Assembly: GCA_017508345.1 (NCBI GenBank) | Contig: JAFVZD010000024.1 | Span: forward strand, 1-5,982 | Reading direction: 5' to 3' | Length of the DNA: 5,982 bases | From: Clostridia bacterium | GTDB lineage: Bacteria > Bacillota_A > Clostridia > Christensenellales > UBA1242 | Shown: positions 1 through 5,013 of the stretch, one piece after another | How the letters are laid out: every line of letters starts with the position of its first letter | How positions within the stretch are numbered: position 1 is the first letter of the stretch | Translations under genes and position numbers: made by a program | The notes under the pieces: model-generated | Told to the model about the DNA's origin: nothing | The model's database searches: none | Seen by the model: the letters and a program-made list of their open reading frames with translations, nothing else

Positions 1-306
1 AGGTTGTTGACTCTCAAAACTGAGTTTATGGACGGTAATGACCATATGTATGATGACAAGATTACCTTGTCTCTAGCATACAACAAGCCTGTCAAATTAT
101 CCAAAAAACAACTCAACGCAAAACTAAAAGCATTGTCTGAGAAAACTACCAAAATTATGGAATCAGCAGATGATGATAGTGACCGCAAGCGTGATGCTCT
201 CATTGCCGAGATTGAGGACCTATTGGCATCCAAAGGCGATGGTCTAGATGAGGACGAATTGAGCCTATACGACAGCCTAGAGAGTTTATTGGACATTATT
301 AGATAA
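1..306 (+). CDS. C-terminal part of an unrecognised acidic protein (5' end outside window)
   Basis: The reading frame is open from the first base and ends at TAA (304-306), giving 101 visible residues. No Shine-Dalgarno site precedes the internal candidates TTG 4, TTG 7, ATG 28 or ATG 46, so I read this as the 3' end of a longer gene rather than a complete small one. The visible part begins with a short segment that could be beta strand (around DKITLSLAYNKPV). A lysine-rich, probably helical stretch follows (KLSKKQLNAKLKALSEKT), then a strongly acidic helical C-terminus (ADDDSDRKRDALIAEIEDLL, ending SLESLLDIIR). I see no catalytic motif, signal peptide or membrane segment. A strong terminator follows within 15 bases, so it is the last gene of its transcript. 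I do not recognise the family and assign no function. That it is coding is supported by the long open frame and codon use like that of the neighbours. Confidence 0.7.
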   Translation, partial: RLLTLKTEFMDGNDHMYDDKITLSLAYNKPVKLSKKQLNAKLKALSEKTTKIMESADDDSDRKRDALIAEIEDLLASKGDGLDEDELSLYDSLESLLDIIR

Positions 307-318
307 ATAGATTACAAA

Positions 319-363
319 AAAAAAACATACTGTCGCAATTATAGTATGTTTTTTTGTTTTTTT
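319..363 (+). terminator. Intrinsic terminator after the 5' partial gene
   Basis: A 13-bp perfect stem pairs 319-331 (seven A, then CATACT) with 343-355 (AGTATG, then seven T) around an 11-base loop (332-342). It is followed by G and seven more T (357-363). Because the A-run sits on the 5' side, the same structure would also terminate transcription from the minus strand, although no minus-strand gene is visible here. Confidence 0.88.
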
Positions 364-378
364 CCCTCAAAAAAGGTA

Positions 379-407
379 TTTACAAATAAAAGTTGTTATA
401 GTATAAT
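379..407 (+). promoter_or_regulatory. Sigma-70/SigA-type promoter for the 343-residue orphan gene
   Basis: The -35 box TTTACA (379-384) and a perfect -10 box TATAAT (402-407) are separated by the optimal 17 bases. Transcription would start near 413-415, giving a leader of about 33 bases before the ATG at 447. That is too short for a riboswitch. I see no inverted repeat overlapping the boxes that would suggest an operator. Confidence 0.8.
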
Positions 408-433
408 TATACATAAATCAAGGTGCTAAACAT

Positions 434-440
434 AGAAGGA
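434..440 (+). promoter_or_regulatory. Ribosome binding site that decides the start at 447
   Basis: AGAAGGA lies 6 bases before ATG 447, which is ideal spacing. It abuts ATG 441 directly and lies downstream of GTG 423, so neither of those in-frame alternatives is well served. The start at 447 is therefore preferred. Confidence 0.75.
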
Positions 441-446
441 ATGATT

Positions 447-1478
447 ATGAAAATATTTGGAAAAGATATCACCGAGCAAGAGGCTATATATTTGCTCAAA
501 ATTCAGCAAGATTATCATATCAAGGGACACAATATCATTTTTTATTGGGACAGAGATTTGGTAGATAGTTTTACCAGAATATTTGATGAGCAAGGCTACA
601 CATATTCACCTGAGGACTTGACACCCGAGGGGGTTAGTAGAGCAGTCTTTGAGATTTTGGCTAAGGAAAATCCCAAGGCGTGTTTTTATGCTGCATCCAT
701 TTTGCGAGGCTCAAATTTCCCTATCAAACAATTTGAACGCGTGATTTTGGAGCAATGTGACTACGAGTCTCAGATTGCATATCTAGCTACATTCCAGACA
801 GACCGTGCTCAGGAATTCGCTGATAGTATCGCGGATTCTGGTATGTCATTTTATAACTTGACTATGCTCATTAACTGCCCTAAGGTAATGGATACCAGTA
901 GGAACATTGATGTTGTAAACAAATATGGTACTATTATGCAACGACTATATATGGCAAAATATGTACCCGGCATAGATATAGAGGCCTTTCGTCAAGATGT
1001 TTTGGCGTCCAATCGTGCTAGACCAAATTATCTTTTTTCCAAATATATCACAGACAGATTTGTGACAAAAGGTGGTAACGCACATAGCTCTAATCCTGAG
1101 GGGAAGATTAATTATATCACTGATTTTTATGCAAATTTTCACCCAGTTGCAAAAAAGATTATGACAGTAGAGCATAGACAAGCCGTGCGTGATACCCGTG
1201 ATGTAGAGTACTGTTTCAAATTAGCACGCAATGACCGTCCTTGCTATGGTATCAAGAATTCATTGTGGGATGACACCAGAGAAATTGAGCAAATCGTATT
1301 GGATAGCGAGGACCCTGTATATATCGCTAAATTCGCTACCGAGGTAAAGGGGGCAGATCGCCAAAAATGCATCCAAAAACTAACTGAATTGGGAGAGACA
1401 GAGCATGTAGAATATGTACAGATGAGTCTAACTATTCAGGACTTTTTTGATAAGAACCAAAACAATGCTAGGTGCTAG
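447..1478 (+). CDS. Unrecognised 343-residue soluble protein with possible degenerate helical repeats
   Basis: I do not recognise this protein family. The frame also opens at GTG 423, but the Shine-Dalgarno AGAAGGA at 434-440 points to ATG 447. No signal peptide or membrane helix is visible, so it is probably cytosolic. It looks mainly alpha-helical and is rich in aromatic and charged residues. Several segments share a loose pattern of a helix starting with I/F-E-x-hydrophobic, an acidic turn, then Y-hydrophobic-A: residues 96-116 (FERVILEQCDYESQIAYLATF), around 252-260, 279-300 and 309-327. The last two are about 30 residues apart. This resembles degenerate two-helix repeats of the HEAT-like kind, which would suggest a binding scaffold, but that is inference from pattern only. 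I see no nucleotide-binding, nuclease or protease motif. The gene has its own promoter and terminator, so its neighbours say nothing about its job. The stop codon lies inside the terminator loop, and the last residues (ARC) are encoded by the terminator stem. Confidence 0.85.
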   Translation: MKIFGKDITEQEAIYLLKIQQDYHIKGHNIIFYWDRDLVDSFTRIFDEQGYTYSPEDLTPEGVSRAVFEILAKENPKACFYAASILRGSNFPIKQFERVILEQCDYESQIAYLATFQTDRAQEFADSIADSGMSFYNLTMLINCPKVMDTSRNIDVVNKYGTIMQRLYMAKYVPGIDIEAFRQDVLASNRARPNYLFSKYITDRFVTKGGNAHSSNPEGKINYITDFYANFHPVAKKIMTVEHRQAVRDTRDVEYCFKLARNDRPCYGIKNSLWDDTREIEQIVLDSEDPVYIAKFATEVKGADRQKCIQKLTELGETEHVEYVQMSLTIQDFFDKNQNNARC

Positions 1479-1493
1479 TCACCTAGTTTTTTT
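1468..1493 (+). terminator. Intrinsic terminator overlapping the end of the orphan gene
   Basis: CTAGGTG (1468-1474) pairs perfectly with CACCTAG (1480-1486) around the 5-base loop CTAGT, followed directly by seven T (1487-1493). The TAG stop codon of the upstream gene (1476-1478) lies within the loop, so a ribosome completing the gene would cover the hairpin. Confidence 0.88.
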
Positions 1494-1504
1494 GTGATAT
1501 TTGT

Positions 1505-1533
1505 TTGACTATATTATCAATATTTAGTATTAT
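1505..1533 (+). promoter_or_regulatory. Sigma-70/SigA-type promoter for the transporter gene
   Basis: The -35 box TTGACT (1505-1510) and -10 box TATTAT (1528-1533) are separated by 17 bases. Transcription would start near 1540, giving a leader of about 25 bases. The promoter begins only 12 bases after the upstream terminator T-run. Confidence 0.75.
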
Positions 1534-1552
1534 ATATGTATAACTACAATAT

Positions 1553-1558
1553 AGGAGG
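1553..1558 (+). promoter_or_regulatory. Strong ribosome binding site selecting a GTG start
   Basis: The full consensus AGGAGG (1553-1558, extended by GT) lies 6 bases before GTG 1565. No ATG is suitably placed, so this site supports the GTG as the true start. Confidence 0.8.
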
Positions 1559-1564
1559 TATATT

Positions 1565-3064
1565 GTGCAAGATACAAAAGAAAGTACTAGTTTTAAGCTC
1601 AACTACAAGCGTACAATTTATATTGGCCTTGCTTTCTTCACTATAATGATGCTTTGGCAAGTTTACAATACCTATTGTCCCTTGTTTCTTACTGACTTTT
1701 TTGTCGGTGCCTTTGGTGGTTCTCCCGCTGACCACGCATACCTAGTGGGAGTAATCATGGCGATGGATAATGTATTGGCATTGCTGATACTACCATTATT
1801 TGGTGCGTGGTCCGACCGCACACGCTCTAGATTGGGTAAGCGTATGCCATTCATAATTGTGGGTGTGTGTATTGCCGTAATCGCTTTCCCACTAATCCCC
1901 GTTATGTTCATCTACAACCAAATGTTGTGGATGATAATAATGATGGGTATAATCCTAATAGCAATGAATGTTTACCGTTCTCCTGCTGTTTCACTAATGC
2001 CTGACATTACCCCAAAGCCAATCCGTAGCAAAGCAAATGCTATCATCAATGTATTGGGATACATCGGTGGAATATTCGCCGGTGCGTTAGGACTATTCTT
2101 CAAGGCTAGTGCAGACCCTATCACAGGTAGGCTAATCTATGACCCAGCCAATATCTGGATACCATTCGTGGCTACATCAATATTGATGGTAGTGGCTCTG
2201 GTGATATTACTATTCAAGATACGCGAAAACAAACTAGCTGCAGAACTAGCTAGCGAGATGGAACGCGGAGAAAAGGTAGCCGAGGTGGCTGAGACAATCT
2301 CTGAGGACAAACCTCTCACTGGTACCAACAAGCATAATATGATTATTTTGCTACTATCTATATTCTTGTGGTTCTTTGCATTCAACGCAATAGAAACATT
2401 CGGTAGTACTTATGGTACTCAGGTGCTGGGTGAATCATCTAGCTGGTGGAGTAGTGCGGTAATAGTAATGACTATTTGTAGCATAATAGGATTTTTCCCG
2501 GGTGCATATCTCTCTGTGAAAATTGGTAGACGCAAAACAATCATAGTAGGTCTAATCATTATGATGCTCGCACTGGGAGTTGCTCTATTCCCTATCCCTA
2601 GTTGGGTATACTACCCACTAGTAGGTATTGCAGGCGTTGGTTGGGCGTGGGTAAATGTGAATTCTTATCCTATGGTAGTAGAGATGGCCAACAAGCAAAA
2701 TATTGGTAAACTCACTAGTTGGTACTATGCTGCTAGTATGCTAGCACAGAGTATCACTCCTATATTGGTAGGTTTCTTGTTCGGTGTATTGGGTTACGAA
2801 TTCCTATTCCCATACGCTATAATATTTGCCGGTGTGGCACTAATAGTATTCTGTCTATACAAGACTCCGCCAAAACATATTGAGACACCACCTAGTGAGA
2901 CATTGACAGCAGTTGATGATACTCAATCTCAAATATTAGCACAAAATATCGCACTATCTACTCCTGCCAAGGCTGTAGAATTGGACGCAGATAAACCTGC
3001 TAAATCAAAGGCAAAGTCTGGTGCAAAAGCAAAAAATGTCAATCAAGACACACAAAATGCTTAA
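1565..3064 (+). CDS. MFS transporter, GPH/SLC45-like, probable sugar:cation symporter
   Basis: This is a 499-residue integral membrane protein of the major facilitator superfamily, most like the glycoside-pentoside-hexuronide/SLC45 type found in many Bacillota. Those proteins import sugars or glycosides with a cation, but the substrate here cannot be read from sequence. Twelve hydrophobic segments are visible, roughly at residues 17-44, 58-79, 94-116, 118-144, 159-180, 195-218, 256-280, 294-318, 322-343, 345-372, 383-409 and 412-432. The cytoplasmic loop 2-3 carries an MFS motif A variant (G80-A-W-S-D84-R-T-R-S-R-L-G-K-R-M-P, residues 80-95), and MDNVLALLILPLFG before it is typical of this group. 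The loop 8-9 counterpart is KIGRRK (319-324). A charged central loop (219-255) links the two six-helix halves. The C-terminal 65 or so residues (433-499) form a polar tail that becomes rich in lysine and alanine (KPAKSKAKSGAKAK), which is unusual for the family. The GTG start is set by AGGAGG at 1553. No sugar-metabolism gene lies next to it. Confidence 0.92.
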   Translation: MQDTKESTSFKLNYKRTIYIGLAFFTIMMLWQVYNTYCPLFLTDFFVGAFGGSPADHAYLVGVIMAMDNVLALLILPLFGAWSDRTRSRLGKRMPFIIVGVCIAVIAFPLIPVMFIYNQMLWMIIMMGIILIAMNVYRSPAVSLMPDITPKPIRSKANAIINVLGYIGGIFAGALGLFFKASADPITGRLIYDPANIWIPFVATSILMVVALVILLFKIRENKLAAELASEMERGEKVAEVAETISEDKPLTGTNKHNMIILLLSIFLWFFAFNAIETFGSTYGTQVLGESSSWWSSAVIVMTICSIIGFFPGAYLSVKIGRRKTIIVGLIIMMLALGVALFPIPSWVYYPLVGIAGVGWAWVNVNSYPMVVEMANKQNIGKLTSWYYAASMLAQSITPILVGFLFGVLGYEFLFPYAIIFAGVALIVFCLYKTPPKHIETPPSETLTAVDDTQSQILAQNIALSTPAKAVELDADKPAKSKAKSGAKAKNVNQDTQNA

Positions 3065-3082
3065 TTTCTGCATCTTATTATC

Positions 3083-3112
3083 AAAGAATAGGATTTTTTC
3101 CTGTTCTTTTTT
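3083..3112 (+). terminator. Intrinsic terminator after the transporter gene
   Basis: GAATAGGA (3086-3093) pairs with TCCTGTTC (3099-3106), with one T-G wobble, around a 5-base T loop. Three A-T pairs extend the stem outward (3083-3085 with 3107-3109). The 3' side runs into six T (3107-3112). It lies about 20 bases after the transporter stop codon. Confidence 0.82.
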
Positions 3113-3133
3113 GATTTTTAATTACATTAATAC

Positions 3134-3162
3134 TTGAAATTTTTTACACTTTATTGTATAAT
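3134..3162 (+). promoter_or_regulatory. Sigma-70/SigA-type promoter for aspS
   Basis: The -35 box TTGAAA (3134-3139) and perfect -10 box TATAAT (3157-3162) are separated by 17 bases. Transcription would start near 3169, leaving a leader of only about 29 bases. That is far too short for a T-box leader, so aspS is not T-box controlled from this promoter. AGAGAGG (3183-3189) is the ribosome binding site, 8 bases before the ATG at 3198. Confidence 0.8.
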
Positions 3163-3197
3163 ATCTATTATTACATTCACAAAGAGAGGTTTTATTT

Positions 3198-4946
3198 ATG
3201 CAAACAACTTACCGCACTGGTACTTGTGACCAAATTACCCGTCAATTGGTCGGCCAGGTAGTAAAGGTCGCTGGTTGGGTTAGTACTATTCGTGACCACG
3301 GTGGTATCACATTTATAGATGTTCGTGACCAATTTGGATTAGTTCAAGTGGTTGTCACTGATGACGCTCTACTCAAGGGTGTGACCAAAGAGTGTTGTAT
3401 ATCCGTAGAGGGTACCGTGAGATTGCGTGGAGAGGACAACATCAATACAAAGATAGCTTCAGGCGACATAGAGGTAGTAGTGGACAAATTAGACTTGTTG
3501 GGTCCAGTAATAGCCCCACTACCATTCGAGATAGAGGACAGCAAGAATGTTCGTGAGGATGTTAGACTCAAATATCGTTATCTAGACTTGCGTAACCCAC
3601 AAGTTTACAACAATATCATTTTCCGTTCAAAAGTAAACAAATTCTTGCGCGAGGAGATGCAAGCCTTAGGTTTCAATGAGATTACTACACCAATCCTATC
3701 TGCTAGTAGCCCAGAGGGTGCTAGAGATTTTGTAGTACCTAGTAGATTACACCCAGGTAAGTTTTATGCTTTACCACAAGCACCACAGATGTTCAAACAA
3801 CTACTAATGGTTGGTGGATTTGATAAATACTTCCAGATTGCACCATGTTTTCGTGATGAGGATGCTAGAGCAGACCGTACCGCAGGAGAATTCTATCAAC
3901 TAGATATGGAGATGGCTTTTGCTACCCAAGAGGATTTGTTTGAGATTGGAGAGAGTGTTTTCTCCAAGCTATTCCGTGAGTTTAGTTCAAAGGAAGTTTC
4001 TCCCGCTCCATTCCGACGCATTCCTTTTGCTGAGAGTATGAGTCTATATGGTACAGACAAACCAGACTTGCGTAACCCACTAATTATCCACGATTGTACA
4101 TCCATTTTTGCCAACACTGGTTTCAACGCATTCAAGGGTAGTACAGTCAAGGCAATTTGCGTACACGATATAGCGGGGCAGCCTAGGTCATTCTATGACA
4201 ACTTGACAGAGTTTATGGTGGCTAATGGTAGTAAAGGACTAGCGTGGATCAAGGTAGAGAATGGTGGTAACTTCACTAGCCCTATTACCAAGTTTTTGAG
4301 TCCTGAGGAGATTGCTGGCCTCACACAAGAGCTGGATGCTCGTGATGGCAGTAGTATATTCTTGCTAGCAGGCAAGCCAAAGTTTACTACAAAGCTAGCT
4401 GGTATCCTTCGTAACGAATTGGGAGAAAGATTGGGACTAATCGACCCTAATAAATTTGAGTTCTGTTGGATTACAGACTTCCCTATGTACGAATTAACCG
4501 ATGACAACAAATTGGACTTTTCACACAACCCATTCACAGCACCAGTTGGCGGTATGAGTGCGTTTGAATTGGATCCACTAGAGATCAAGGCTAATCAATG
4601 GGACCTAGTAGGTAATGGTATAGAGATGGTGAGTGGTGCAGAGCGTAACCACGACCCTCGTGTTATGGAGAAATTATTCGAGTTGGTTGGCTACGACAAT
4701 TCTGTAGTAAGAGAGAAGTTTGGTGCTATGTACACCGCATTCCAATATGGTGCACCACCACACGCAGGTATGGCACTAGGTATAGACCGTACCATTATGT
4801 TGCTACTAGATGAGCCTAATGTTCGTGAAGTTATAGCATTCCCACTGAATAAGTCTGCTTATTGTCCTATGACTAATGCTCCTAGTACTATTACTAATGA
4901 GCAACTTCGCGATGTGCATATCAAGATAGACATTCGTGACAAATAA
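3198..4946 (+). CDS. aspS: Aspartyl-tRNA synthetase (bacterial type, probably non-discriminating)
   Basis: This is a class II aminoacyl-tRNA synthetase that charges tRNA-Asp with aspartate using ATP in the cytosol. Its 582 residues match the usual bacterial length of about 590. The N-terminal OB-fold anticodon-binding domain covers about 1-105, including GWVSTIRDHGGITFIDVRD (26-44). The catalytic domain follows, with motif 1 near 148-167, the flipping-loop region SSPEGARDFVVPS (170-182), ALPQAPQMFKQ (191-201), motif 2 starting FRDED (218-222), and motif 3 GMALGIDR (524-531) with the ATP-binding arginine R531. The bacterial GAD insertion domain lies at about 290-415. His34 in DHGG is the residue type usually linked with non-discriminating AspRS, which also makes Asp-tRNA-Asn for GatCAB. 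The blocks SRLHPGKFYALPQAPQ and DARADRTAGEFYQLD resemble alphaproteobacterial AspRS more than the E. coli form. The gene has its own promoter and a clear Shine-Dalgarno site. The family assignment is secure; the tRNA specificity is inferred. Confidence 0.97.
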   Translation: MQTTYRTGTCDQITRQLVGQVVKVAGWVSTIRDHGGITFIDVRDQFGLVQVVVTDDALLKGVTKECCISVEGTVRLRGEDNINTKIASGDIEVVVDKLDLLGPVIAPLPFEIEDSKNVREDVRLKYRYLDLRNPQVYNNIIFRSKVNKFLREEMQALGFNEITTPILSASSPEGARDFVVPSRLHPGKFYALPQAPQMFKQLLMVGGFDKYFQIAPCFRDEDARADRTAGEFYQLDMEMAFATQEDLFEIGESVFSKLFREFSSKEVSPAPFRRIPFAESMSLYGTDKPDLRNPLIIHDCTSIFANTGFNAFKGSTVKAICVHDIAGQPRSFYDNLTEFMVANGSKGLAWIKVENGGNFTSPITKFLSPEEIAGLTQELDARDGSSIFLLAGKPKFTTKLAGILRNELGERLGLIDPNKFEFCWITDFPMYELTDDNKLDFSHNPFTAPVGGMSAFELDPLEIKANQWDLVGNGIEMVSGAERNHDPRVMEKLFELVGYDNSVVREKFGAMYTAFQYGAPPHAGMALGIDRTIMLLLDEPNVREVIAFPLNKSAYCPMTNAPSTITNEQLRDVHIKIDIRDK

Positions 4947-4957
4947 CATATCCATTT

Positions 4958-4989
4958 TAGCGAGATTATTACACTCTCGCTATTTTGTT
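4958..4989 (+). terminator. Probable, possibly leaky, terminator after aspS
   Basis: A perfect 8-bp stem pairs TAGCGAGA (4958-4965) with TCTCGCTA (4975-4982) around a 9-base loop. The following T-tract is short and interrupted (TTTTGTT, 4983-4989), weaker than those of the other terminators in the window. Some read-through into the ABC-F gene is plausible. Confidence 0.68.
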
Positions 4990-5002
4990 AAAAATTTTAT
5001 TT

Positions 5003-5007
5003 AGGAG
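5003..5007 (+). promoter_or_regulatory. Ribosome binding site of the ABC-F gene
   Basis: AGGAG (5003-5007) lies 6 bases before ATG 5014 and fixes the start. I found no convincing -35/-10 pair in the 67-base gap after aspS. Expression may come by read-through from aspS or from a weak promoter I cannot see. Confidence 0.75.
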
Positions 5008-5013
5008 TAATTT

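Noticed and set aside
423..446. GTG 423 or ATG 441 as the start of the orphan gene
   Set aside because: The Shine-Dalgarno AGAAGGA (434-440) lies after the GTG and directly abuts ATG 441. Only ATG 447 has normal spacing.
945..1181. Minus-strand open frame antisense to the orphan gene, and similar shadows at 1544-1735, 1672-1911, 2137-2385, 3344-3571 and 3896-4150
   Set aside because: All lie opposite longer plus-strand genes with clear starts and terminators. Their products are low-complexity or cysteine-rich shadow translations without Shine-Dalgarno sites.
3065..3197. T-box or other riboswitch leader ahead of aspS
   Set aside because: The mapped-by-eye promoter leaves only about 29 bases of leader. 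The one hairpin in the gap is better explained as the terminator of the transporter gene, and no T-box consensus is visible.
3584..4080. A 17-base exact repeat (AGACTTGCGTAACCCAC) at 3584-3600 and 4064-4080
   Set aside because: Both copies are in frame in aspS and encode DLRNP. Both are normal AspRS positions, so shared codon preference explains the match.
4193..4588. Minus-strand open frame of 131 codons inside aspS
   Set aside because: It is fully antisense to a well-conserved aspS segment (GAD and catalytic domain). It has no ribosome binding site or promoter, and its translation shows no recognisable motif.
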